This document shows positions 1 through 5,529 of a stretch of DNA of 5,529 bases, piece after piece (position 1 is the stretch's first letter; each line of letters starts with the position of its first letter). Both the position numbers and the translations under genes were made by a program. Below the pieces are notes generated by a model. That model was not told the DNA's origin. It saw only the letters and a program-made list of their open reading frames with translations, and did not search any database. Origin of the DNA: Rickettsiales bacterium (GTDB lineage Bacteria; Pseudomonadota; Alphaproteobacteria; Rickettsiales; Rickettsiaceae); contig CANGHM010000041.1 in the NCBI GenBank assembly GCA_947453775.1, forward strand, positions 1 through 5,529, written 5' to 3'.

Positions 1-1834
1 AGTTAATCCGCAAGATCCAAGATATGAGCAATTTGTTGGTAAATTTGCTATTACTCCATTATTTTTTCATAAGGTAAAAATTATTACCGACGAAAATGTG
101 CTAATGGAAAAAGGCACAGGGGCGGTAATGTGTTGTACTTTTGGCGATGTAACAGATATTTTATGGTGGAAAAAATATTCACTACCAACAAAAATCATTA
201 TCAACAAACAGGGCAAAATGGCTGATTTGATTTTTGAAGATTCAGATTCATTGAGAGCCGATGTTGCTAGTCAAAATTATGCTCAATTAAAAGATTTAAA
301 AATTAATCAAGCAAGAGCAAAATCCATAGAGATGCTAAAAGAAAGTGGCGCGCTAATAAATCAAGTTGAAGTAAAGCAAATAGTTAAATGCGCTGAGCGA
401 TCTGGGGCTCCTTTGGAGATATTAATTACCCCGCAATGGTTTATCAAAACCATAGAGCATAAAGAAAAGCTGCTAGAGCTTTCAAATCAGCTTAATTGGC
501 ATCCTAAATCGATGAAAAATCGCCTAGATAACTGGATTAATGGTATTTCGTGGGATTGGTGCATTAGTAGGCAAAGATTTTTTGGTGTACCATTTCCGGT
601 TTGGTATTCTAAGCGTCAAGGCGAAGAAGGAAAGGTATTATTTGCTGATATTAGCAAGCTACCAATTGACCCAGCAACCTCTTTGCCAGATGGTTACTTA
701 GCTCATGAGGTTGACGGCGATATGGACGTGATGGACACATGGGCAACTAGCTGCATCTCGCCACAAATAAACAGCCATGCTATTAGCCCTGAGCTTGCGC
801 TCGATCTAGATAGACACAATAAAACCTTTCCAGCTGATCTTCGCCCTCAAGCGCATGAAATAATTCGTATATGGGCTTTTGGTACAATCTTAAAATCATA
901 TCTACACCAAGGAGTATTGCCGTGGAAAAATATCATGATTAGCGGTTGGTGCTTAGCTGAAGATAAGACAAAAATGTCTAAGTCCAAAGGCAATATAGTA
1001 GAGCCAGATTTTTTGATTCAAGCTCACGGTGTTGATGCAATTAGATACTGGGCTTCAACTGCAAAGTCAGGTAACGATACTTGCTACACCGAAGCTGTTG
1101 TGTTAAACGGTAAAAAGCTGATCAACAAGATTCGTAATGCTGCAAAATTTTGTCAAATGCATTTTGTTAAATCAGAGATTGCAAGCTTGGATCTGGCAAA
1201 TTTAAGTCTGCAAGATGCAATCGCAAACAAACAAATATTTTGTGCAAGCGACTTGTGGCTTATACATAAACTCCAGAATCTAGTGATAAATGCCACTGAG
1301 GCTTTTAAAAATTTTCAATATTCAGATGCTCGCGAGTTGGCAGAAGAGTTTTTTTGGCAAGATTTTTGCGATACCTACCTAGAGCTAGTAAAAAACAGAA
1401 TTTACAACGATACTGGTAACGATACTTTGGGTCAAGCCAGCGCAGCGATAACATTGTATCATTCTTTAATTGCGCTGCTTAAATTATTTGCCCCTTTCCT
1501 GCCTTATGTAACAGAAGAAATATGGCTTGATATGTTAGGCAATCAATCTTCTATACATACCAAAAACACCTGGCCTGTTAAAATAAATTTTGCTTTTGCT
1601 GATTATAGTAACGTAGATCTATTAATTTTTGATATAATTAATACTGTAAGGCGCACCAAGACAGAAAAAAGTCTATCTATTAAAGCTCCCATTTCTTTAA
1701 TTCAGGTGTATAATGCTGGCTTTAATGTGCCACAAGACTTAATAGAAGACTTAAAAAATGTTACGTGCGCCGATAAATTTGAGCTACTCAATTCGCTTGA
1801 GTATAATAATTGCACTACAAAAGTTGTTGTTTAA
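1..1834 (+). CDS. valS: Valyl-tRNA synthetase, archaeal-type, 5'-truncated by window edge
   Basis: This class I aminoacyl-tRNA synthetase charges tRNA-Val in the cytoplasm. The open frame enters from the left edge (first whole codon at 2), leaving 610 residues. The residues coded by 2-97 already match the family, so the GTG at 98 is not a start. Roughly 200 N-terminal residues, including the HIGH motif and part of the CP1 editing domain, lie outside. Visible, numbered from the first whole codon: the editing-domain block EKGTGAVMCCTFGD (about 36-49), WDWCISRQRFFG (184 onward), MDVMDTWATS (241 onward), HEIIRIWAFG (285 onward) and the catalytic KMSKS loop (324-328, bases 971-985). An alpha-helical anticodon-binding region follows. 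MCCTFGD in place of the bacterial ITPAHDPND-like block marks the archaeal genre of ValRS, known from Rickettsia. It is the first visible gene of a five-gene run; the next starts 27 bp downstream. The frame is intact and identity is very likely. Confidence 0.96.
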   Translation, partial: VNPQDPRYEQFVGKFAITPLFFHKVKIITDENVLMEKGTGAVMCCTFGDVTDILWWKKYSLPTKIIINKQGKMADLIFEDSDSLRADVASQNYAQLKDLKINQARAKSIEMLKESGALINQVEVKQIVKCAERSGAPLEILITPQWFIKTIEHKEKLLELSNQLNWHPKSMKNRLDNWINGISWDWCISRQRFFGVPFPVWYSKRQGEEGKVLFADISKLPIDPATSLPDGYLAHEVDGDMDVMDTWATSCISPQINSHAISPELALDLDRHNKTFPADLRPQAHEIIRIWAFGTILKSYLHQGVLPWKNIMISGWCLAEDKTKMSKSKGNIVEPDFLIQAHGVDAIRYWASTAKSGNDTCYTEAVVLNGKKLINKIRNAAKFCQMHFVKSEIASLDLANLSLQDAIANKQIFCASDLWLIHKLQNLVINATEAFKNFQYSDARELAEEFFWQDFCDTYLELVKNRIYNDTGNDTLGQASAAITLYHSLIALLKLFAPFLPYVTEEIWLDMLGNQSSIHTKNTWPVKINFAFADYSNVDLLIFDIINTVRRTKTEKSLSIKAPISLIQVYNAGFNVPQDLIEDLKNVTCADKFELLNSLEYNNCTTKVVV

Positions 1835-1861
1835 ATAAGTGTTAATTTTGATTAATTTTTT

Positions 1862-2524
1862 ATGAAATCCGCTGCATTATTAGAGATCTTATTTTTTGCC
1901 ACCATTGCATTTGTCTTAATTACCAAGCTTTTAGATATGCTAGGTCAAACTGATGAAGATGATCCAATGAAGGGGAAATCTTTTTTTGGTGAGCCTGGCG
2001 CTTCGCCCAAAGTGCGCAATGTTACTGCTCAAGAGCCAGATAAGGATACTTTTGCTGGTCGTCAAACTATTGCAGCTTGGATAAAAAAAATATCAGGTAA
2101 TAGTGCAAAGTATGATCATTTAATTTCCACCAACGACGAGATAGATAAAGCAAGGATATTAAGGGGATTGTTGAACTTAGAATACACGCTAAAAGCCTTT
2201 AATCCGATTAAATTTTTAGATGCCTCTAAAGGGGCTTTTAATATGCTAATTCAGGCTGTGAGTCAAAATGAGCAAGAGATTATAGATTTTTTAACTACTA
2301 TCAGTTTCAATAAAGAGATCAAAGATCTGGACGTAACAAGCTTGAAGCATGGTGCTAAATTGATTGATGCTAAGTTTGCAGATGTCTCTAAGTTTGGCAA
2401 CAGTGGGTTTGTTAAAATTTTATTTTCCCTAGACGATCAACGTCAGGAAGAGTGGACATTTACCAAAAATATAAATGATCAAACTGATCCATCTTGGAAA
2501 ATATCTAATATTACTGCTACATAA
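1862..2524 (+). CDS. timA: Tim44-like (TimA family) inner-membrane adaptor protein
   Basis: This is a 220-residue protein of the bacterial Tim44-like family, related to the domain that tethers the mitochondrial import motor to the inner membrane. In Alphaproteobacteria its role is not settled; membrane-associated adaptor or assembly work is usually proposed. Visible: one hydrophobic N-terminal segment (about residues 5-26), an acidic and charged linker (TDEDDP, 30-35) with KSFFGEPG (39-46), then the Tim44 domain from about residue 90 to the end. The domain includes FLDASKGAFNMLIQA (118-132), a run matching the family's helix followed by short acidic repeats. The C-terminus has the typical EEWTF (197-201) and a tryptophan (W212) before the last strand. 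The N-terminal segment is likely an uncleaved anchor with the domain in the cytoplasm (inferred). The start is the only ATG near the membrane segment; no Shine-Dalgarno is seen. lipA begins 3 bp after the stop. Confidence 0.85.
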   Translation: MKSAALLEILFFATIAFVLITKLLDMLGQTDEDDPMKGKSFFGEPGASPKVRNVTAQEPDKDTFAGRQTIAAWIKKISGNSAKYDHLISTNDEIDKARILRGLLNLEYTLKAFNPIKFLDASKGAFNMLIQAVSQNEQEIIDFLTTISFNKEIKDLDVTSLKHGAKLIDAKFADVSKFGNSGFVKILFSLDDQRQEEWTFTKNINDQTDPSWKISNITAT

Positions 2525-2527
2525 CTT

Positions 2528-3433
2528 ATGGATCAAAATACTCAAAAGTTAGCAAAACCAGATTGGTTAAGGGTTAAAGCTCCGACCTCCAGCCAATATC
2601 ATAGCACTAGAGAGTTAATGCAAAGCTCTGGCTTAAATACAGTTTGTCAAGAAGCAGCTTGCCCTAATATTGGTGAGTGTTGGTCGCAAAAACATGCTAC
2701 TATAATGATTTTAGGCTCGGTTTGCACAAGGGCTTGTAGTTTTTGCAATGTAAAAACTGGTAGGCCAGATTTACTAGATCCTCACGAGCCAGAAAGGTTG
2801 GCAATAGCAGTAGCAAAACTTGGCCTACGGCATGTAGTTATTACCTCAGTTGATCGCGACGACTTACCCGATGGTGGGGCAAATCATTTTGCAGATTGTA
2901 TTAGATTGATTAGGCAATCTTCGCCCAATACTACAATCGAGGTTTTAACGCCTGATTTTTTAAGAAAAAAAGGTGCAGTAGAGATTGTTGTGAATGCTAA
3001 ACCTGATGTTTATAATCATAATTTAGAGACTGTACCAAGGCTGTATAATAACGTCAGGCCAGGAGCTAGATACTTTAACTCTTTGCAGGTGTTATATACA
3101 GTAAAAAAAATTGATCCTGAAATTTTTACTAAATCAGGTATTATGGTTGGTCTTGGCGAGCAAAACGAAGAGATCAGGCAAGTAATGGACGATCTTAGAG
3201 CCGCAGATGTAGACTTTCTTACCATCGGTCAATACCTGCAACCTACGCCAAAGCATATTGCAGTAAATCGCTATGTTACCCCACAAGAGTTCGATGATTT
3301 AGCTAGAGTCGCTAAGGTCAAAGGTTTTGTTATGGCTGCAGCTGGACCATTGGTGCGATCATCTTACCATGCAGGTGAAGATTTTTTAAAACTTAAAGAA
3401 CAAAAGCAGTTAAAAAATTATGCTGCACTTTAA
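2528..3433 (+). CDS. lipA: Lipoyl synthase (radical SAM, two 4Fe-4S clusters)
   Basis: LipA inserts two sulfur atoms into protein-bound octanoyl groups to form the lipoyl cofactor of pyruvate and 2-oxoglutarate dehydrogenase and the glycine cleavage system. Visible in 301 residues: the auxiliary-cluster cysteines C40, C45 and C51 (CX4CX5C, in [12 protein letters not shown]), the radical-SAM cysteines C66, C70 and C73 (CX3CX2C, in CTRACSFC), and the conserved C-terminal RSSY (277-280), whose serine ligates the auxiliary cluster. [22 protein letters not shown] and the GIMVGLGE segment also match the family. All cluster ligands are present and length is normal, so it should be active. The start at 2528 gives the usual short N-terminus before PDWLRVK; there is no clear Shine-Dalgarno. 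It sits 3 bp after the Tim44-like gene and overlaps the Coq10/RatA gene by 14 bp; lipA next to a Coq10-type gene is a recurrent alphaproteobacterial arrangement. lipB is not in the window. Confidence 0.97.
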   Translation: MDQNTQKLAKPDWLRVKAPTSSQYHSTRELMQSSGLNTVCQEAACPNIGECWSQKHATIMILGSVCTRACSFCNVKTGRPDLLDPHEPERLAIAVAKLGLRHVVITSVDRDDLPDGGANHFADCIRLIRQSSPNTTIEVLTPDFLRKKGAVEIVVNAKPDVYNHNLETVPRLYNNVRPGARYFNSLQVLYTVKKIDPEIFTKSGIMVGLGEQNEEIRQVMDDLRAADVDFLTIGQYLQPTPKHIAVNRYVTPQEFDDLARVAKVKGFVMAAAGPLVRSSYHAGEDFLKLKEQKQLKNYAAL

Positions 3434-3872
3434 GCATCAACAAATTGTGCCTTACAGTCCAAAGCAAATGTTTGATTTAGTTATGGATATACCATCTTAT
3501 CCTGAATTTTTACCTTGGTGTAGTAATGCAAAGATTATTGAGCAAACCCAAGACCAGATGCTTGCAGATTTAACCGTAAATTTTGTGGTGCTTGCGCAAA
3601 CATATCGCTCTAAAATTAATACTTTTTGTCTAGAAAATCAGGAATATAAAATTGTAATTAGCTCGGATCGAAATATCTTTGATTTGCTAGATTGTTGTTG
3701 GCTCATTTCGGCGGACGCAGACAAAACTAATATGCAATTTTCAATGGATGTGCAATTTAAATCTGGCATGTTACAAAATCTTGCCAATGTTTTCATACAA
3801 AATATTAGCAAGGAAATTATCGATTTATACCAGCAAAGAGCTCAAAAAATTTATCAACATAAGCGTAGCTAA
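3420..3872 (+). CDS. Coq10/RatA family START-domain (ubiquinone-binding) protein
   Basis: This 150-residue protein is a single START/SRPBCC-fold domain, at the family's normal size. Visible: an N-terminal strand followed by [14 protein letters not shown] (11-24), the family signature YPEFLPWC (27-34), a central region ending in W.IS, and the closing helix with [14 protein letters not shown] and QQRAQKIYQ. Mitochondrial Coq10 homologues bind ubiquinone and help its use in respiration. The E. coli homologue is named RatA and was reported to act on 50S ribosome assembly, so many databases call this a toxin. No RatB-like partner is visible here, and the neighbourhood (lipA upstream, coq7 nearby) favours the ubiquinone role; this is inference. 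The ATG at 3420 lies within the end of lipA, a 14-bp overlap in another frame, suggesting translational coupling. It is chosen because it gives the standard N-terminus. purC follows after 3 bp. Confidence 0.88.
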   Translation: MLHFKHQQIVPYSPKQMFDLVMDIPSYPEFLPWCSNAKIIEQTQDQMLADLTVNFVVLAQTYRSKINTFCLENQEYKIVISSDRNIFDLLDCCWLISADADKTNMQFSMDVQFKSGMLQNLANVFIQNISKEIIDLYQQRAQKIYQHKRS

Positions 3873-3875
3873 AGC

Positions 3876-4607
3876 ATGACTATTAAAGAAAGAAAACGTA
3901 ATAAAATATTTGAAAGTACCAATAAAATTATATATGAAACAGAAGAGGACTTTGTGCTGGCGCAGTTTTTTAAAGATACCGTGCAAGTGGGGGAAAACTT
4001 GCTCAATATATCGGGTAAAGGGGTGCTAAATAACTCTATTTCTTCTTTCTTGTTGAATAAATTAGATATGGTGGCAATTGAAAATCATTTCGTTGATAAA
4101 ATTAATATGCGCGAGCAGCTCATTCAGGCGGTAGATATTATTCCGATCAATGTGTTTGTCTCCAACGTTGCTTGCAATAGATATGTAAACGAGATAGGAC
4201 TAGAGGAGGGTTATGTTTTTGATACTCCAATGATTGATTTTCAAGTGCGTAACGGCAAAATTCTAACAGCAGTAGGCGAGGAGCAAATAATGAATTTTGG
4301 TTGGTTAAAAAAGCATGAGCTAAAAGATTTGAAAAAAAGTGCATATCGAATTAACGATTTTATTACCGGATTTTTTGCTGCTATAAACTTGCGAGTCATG
4401 CAAATTAAACTCAAATTTGGTCGCATTTTCAATGGTGAAGATTTGGTGATTATGCTTGCTAGCGATATTTCTCCGGAAACGCTCGTGTTGCAAAGTATTA
4501 ATAGTAACGAAAGGTTTAGCATCGACTCGCTTCCTGCTGATGTAGCGAGTGGAAAAGGAATTTATATATATCAGGAGCTAGCCAATAGACTACTTACCAA
4601 AAAGTAA
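3876..4607 (+). CDS. purC: PurC (SAICAR synthetase) homologue with altered active-site motifs
   Basis: The 243-residue frame aligns by eye over its whole length with PurC, which joins aspartate to CAIR using ATP in purine synthesis. Retained landmarks: KIIYET (17-22), SGKGVLNN (46-53), NMREQLIQAVDIIP (77-90), GLEEGYVFDTPMIDF (108-122), FGWL (141-144), NDFITGFF (160-167). Several expected functional positions are changed: the YEGKAK nucleotide loop reads FESTNK (12-17); RNRAAGS reads SNVACNR (96-102); DPMVNE reads LTAVGE (130-135); DFKLEFG reads QIKLKFG (176-182), putting Lys at a metal-ligand Glu; and DEFSPD reads SDISPE (196-201). The frame is unbroken and ordinary in codon use. The Rickettsia PurC, as I recall it, shows some of these changes but fewer. 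Catalytic activity is therefore doubtful; a changed role or slow decay are both possible. It ends the plus-strand gene block and overlaps the glutaredoxin gene by 18 bp at its 3' end. Confidence 0.85.
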   Translation: MTIKERKRNKIFESTNKIIYETEEDFVLAQFFKDTVQVGENLLNISGKGVLNNSISSFLLNKLDMVAIENHFVDKINMREQLIQAVDIIPINVFVSNVACNRYVNEIGLEEGYVFDTPMIDFQVRNGKILTAVGEEQIMNFGWLKKHELKDLKKSAYRINDFITGFFAAINLRVMQIKLKFGRIFNGEDLVIMLASDISPETLVLQSINSNERFSIDSLPADVASGKGIYIYQELANRLLTKK

Positions 4608-4901
4608 GTGCAGCTCGTTTGACTCATTTAGTTGACGCACAATATCGCAACCCCCTATAAACTCACCCTTAACATAAAGTTGGGGTATGGTCGGCCAGTC
4701 TGAGTAAATTTTAATGCCCTGGCGCAAAGCTTCGTCTTTTAATACGTCTACATCCAGAAAGCTCACCTCCAATTTATTTAAGATATCTACCACAGTTTTG
4801 GAAAAACCACATTGGGGAAAAGTTTTCGTACCTTTCATAAAAAGTACTACAGCATTATTGGTAACTATTTGTTGAATAACACTGTTGATTGATTCAGACA
4901 T
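4590..4901 (-). CDS. grxD: Monothiol glutaredoxin, CGFS type (Grx4/Grx5-like)
   Basis: This is a 103-residue single-domain monothiol glutaredoxin. Such proteins bind a [2Fe-2S] cluster with glutathione as a bridged dimer and pass it to Fe-S enzymes, rather than reducing disulfides. Visible: LFMKGTK (20-26) with the glutathione-contacting K23, the active site PQCGFS (29-34, single cysteine C31), WPTIPQLYV (69-77) with the cis-proline, and GGCD (83-86), the second glutathione site. Length is typical for the short class. The start is the first ATG and gives the normal N-terminus; no Shine-Dalgarno precedes it. It begins 25 bp after the 3' end of tRNA-Ala on the same strand with no clear promoter of its own, so it may be transcribed from the tRNA promoter. 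Its TAG stop lies inside the end of purC on the opposite strand. A cluster-carrier role would suit lipA, but this link is inferred. Confidence 0.95.
   Translation of the reverse strand: MSESINSVIQQIVTNNAVVLFMKGTKTFPQCGFSKTVVDILNKLEVSFLDVDVLKDEALRQGIKIYSDWPTIPQLYVKGEFIGGCDIVRQLNESNELHLLFGK
4592..4609. other. Small inverted repeat over the convergent purC/grxD stops
   Basis: ACTTAC (4592-4597) and GTAAGT (4604-4609) form a perfect 6-bp stem with loop CAAAAA, extendable by one G-T pair. The purC TAA is in the right arm and the glutaredoxin TAG touches the left arm. A second pair, GAGCT (4575-4579) and AGCTC (4612-4616), could enclose it asymmetrically. No T-tract follows on either strand, so this is at best a weak bidirectional terminator or transcript-end structure. 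It is the only candidate seen at this convergent junction. Confidence 0.3.
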
Positions 4902-4926
4902 GGCTATATAAATAAGAATTTGTTCG

Positions 4927-5002
4927 TGGTGGAGTTAAGCGGTCTCGAACCGCTGACCTTTTGAATGCCATTCAAACGCTCTACCAACTGAGCTATAACC
5001 CC
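4927..5002 (-). tRNA. tRNA-Ala, anticodon GGC
   Basis: On the minus strand, 76 nt including an encoded CCA (4927-4929) fold as a complete cloverleaf. The acceptor stem is GGGGTTA with TAACTCC and contains the G3:U70 wobble pair that is the alanine identity element, with discriminator A73. The D arm is GCTC-AGTTGGTA-GAGC. The anticodon stem is TTTGA/TCAAA around loop ATGGCAT, placing GGC at 34-36 (bases 4967-4969), which reads GCC and GCU. The T arm is AGCGG-TTCGAGA-CCGCT. No mismatches are seen in the stems other than G3:U70. It lies between coq7 and the glutaredoxin gene, same strand as both. Confidence 0.98.
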
Positions 5003-5013
5003 TACAGAAATAC

Positions 5014-5042
5014 ATTATATGCTGTCTGACATCTTTTTACAA
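5014..5042 (-). promoter_or_regulatory. Sigma-70 promoter for tRNA-Ala (possibly also grxD)
   Basis: Read on the minus strand, TTGTAA (5037-5042) and a perfect TATAAT (5014-5019) are separated by exactly 17 bp. The -35 matches consensus at 4 of 6 positions. The expected transcription start is near 5007, about 5 nt before the mature tRNA 5' end at 5002, which fits a tRNA with a very short leader. No other good promoter was seen before the glutaredoxin gene, so read-through past the tRNA is plausible. Confidence 0.75.
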
Positions 5043-5053
5043 GAGCACAATGC

Positions 5054-5065
5054 TTGCTATAGCAA
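5054..5065. repeat. 12-bp perfect palindrome in the coq7-tRNA spacer
   Basis: TTGCTATAGCAA reads the same on both strands. It lies 12 bp upstream of the tRNA promoter's -35 box and 40 bp past the coq7 stop. It could fold as a 4-bp stem with a TATA loop, or be a site for a dimeric DNA-binding protein. No T-tract follows on the minus strand, so it does not look like the coq7 terminator. Palindromes this short also arise by chance in AT-rich DNA. Confidence 0.25.
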
Positions 5066-5104
5066 CTCTAAAATTAGTATAGATGTTATTAGCCCCGCGC
5101 TCTC

Positions 5105-5529
5105 TTAAAGTTTTCTGCTTAATCCAATAGCAATTTTGCAGCCAGTTTTTATGAGCTCTGCAAAAACTTTATCCAAGAGGCTAGTGTGAGTGATGCTAGC
5201 AGAGGTCAGATTTTGGTGCTCTGCTTCTTCGGCTTTGAACTCAATAATTTTTTCGCGCAGCTGGCGCTCGTTTAGTCGATCTAAATCCTCTATTTGCTGG
5301 CTATAATGTTGCGTAATTACCTCTTCAACCGCGTAAGTAGCAAGCATAATGTGTTTGTTGCCTAGCTTGCTGCTGATTTTACCAATACCGTAGCTAAGAG
5401 CATGCCAAAGAGGCATTATGAGGCTGGGGCGAGTTTTTTTTGTGCCCATTAGGTTGGTAAAGTACTCTAAATGTTTTTTTTCGTGCTCTAGCATCTCCTT
5501 TAGCGTGCTGCGCATTTTAGGATCACTGC
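5105..5529 (-). CDS. coq7: COQ7-type demethoxyubiquinone hydroxylase, 5'-truncated by window edge
   Basis: COQ7 is a membrane-associated di-iron carboxylate enzyme that hydroxylates demethoxyubiquinone, the penultimate step of ubiquinone synthesis. The frame stays open to the right edge: codons for SDPK precede the methionine at 5513-5515, so that ATG is internal and about 40-50 N-terminal residues, with the first glutamate ligand, lie outside. Numbered from that methionine, visible ligands are EKKH (12-15, first ExxH), the glutamate in AVEEVITQHY (E64) and EAEH (97-100, second ExxH). RPSLIMPLWHALSYGIG (29-45) is the hydrophobic hairpin expected to dip into the membrane, and the ending TGCKIAIGLSRKL matches alphaproteobacterial COQ7. 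All di-iron ligands in the visible part are present, so it should be functional. It runs on the same strand as tRNA-Ala, 102 bp upstream of it. Confidence 0.95.
   Translation of the reverse strand, partial: SDPKMRSTLKEMLEHEKKHLEYFTNLMGTKKTRPSLIMPLWHALSYGIGKISSKLGNKHIMLATYAVEEVITQHYSQQIEDLDRLNERQLREKIIEFKAEEAEHQNLTSASITHTSLLDKVFAELIKTGCKIAIGLSRKL

Noticed and set aside
98..100. GTG at 98 as the start of the ValRS gene
   Set aside because: The same frame is open from base 2 and the residues before 98 match the ValRS editing domain, so the gene simply runs in from outside.
1835..1861. Separate promoter for the Tim44-like gene
   Set aside because: The 27-bp gap is AT-rich, but I could not find a paired -35 and -10 with proper spacing; any TA-rich match would be expected by chance.
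3016..3225. Minus-strand 69-codon open frame
   Set aside because: It lies fully inside lipA, whose motifs span the same stretch, and its product resembles no family I know.
3420..3872. RatA toxin of a toxin-antitoxin pair
   Set aside because: No RatB-like partner or other small antitoxin gene is present; neighbours on both sides are metabolic, and the family is mostly Coq10-like quinone-binding proteins.
4147..4344. Minus-strand 65-codon open frame
   Set aside because: It is antisense to the conserved middle of the PurC homologue, with no start signal or recognisable motif.
4241..4522. Minus-strand 93-codon open frame
   Set aside because: It is antisense to purC; the hydrophobic, leucine- and serine-rich product is the usual reverse reading of AT-rich coding DNA.
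5040..5104. Rho-independent terminator for coq7
   Set aside because: The short inverted repeats in this spacer are not followed by a T-tract on the minus strand and the stems are only about 4 bp.
5513..5515. ATG as the start of coq7
   Set aside because: The frame continues upstream to the window edge, and starting here would remove the first di-iron glutamate and leave an unusually short COQ7.
1..5529. Mobile elements, CRISPR arrays or Rickettsia-type palindromic insertions
   Set aside because: No transposase, terminal repeats, regularly spaced repeats or in-frame palindromic insertions were seen; the proteins have normal lengths without extra segments.

Overview
The window is AT-rich, densely packed bacterial DNA. 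The protein set points to an obligately intracellular alphaproteobacterium of the order Rickettsiales, most likely near Rickettsiaceae. The indicators are an archaeal-type valyl-tRNA synthetase, a bacterial Tim44-like protein, lipA directly followed by a Coq10/RatA-family gene, and an orphan-looking PurC homologue whose residues resemble the Rickettsia protein as I remember it. This placement comes from recalled family features, not from a search.

Positions 1-4607 hold a five-gene, plus-strand block: valS (5' end cut off by the window), a Tim44-like inner-membrane protein, lipA, a Coq10/RatA START-domain protein and a divergent purC. The gaps are 27 bp, 3 bp, a 14-bp overlap and 3 bp, so this is very probably one transcription unit.

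Positions 4590-5529 lie on the minus strand: coq7 (5' end cut off), a 97-bp promoter-bearing spacer plus a few leader bases, tRNA-Ala(GGC) with an encoded CCA, and a monothiol CGFS glutaredoxin. The glutaredoxin gene overlaps purC tail to tail by 18 bp. A consensus-like sigma-70 promoter (TTGTAA-N17-TATAAT) sits just upstream of the tRNA and may also drive the glutaredoxin gene.

The genes share an energy and cofactor theme. LipA makes the lipoyl cofactor of 2-oxoacid dehydrogenases and needs Fe-S clusters. The CGFS glutaredoxin is an Fe-S carrier. COQ7 makes ubiquinone and Coq10-type START proteins bind it. Several products have direct mitochondrial counterparts (Tim44, LIAS, COQ10, COQ7, GLRX5).

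No mobile element, CRISPR array or phage gene is visible. The most unusual item is the PurC homologue: its frame is open and its fold motifs remain, but several residues expected for ATP, metal and substrate binding are replaced. I found no evidence of a new multi-gene system.
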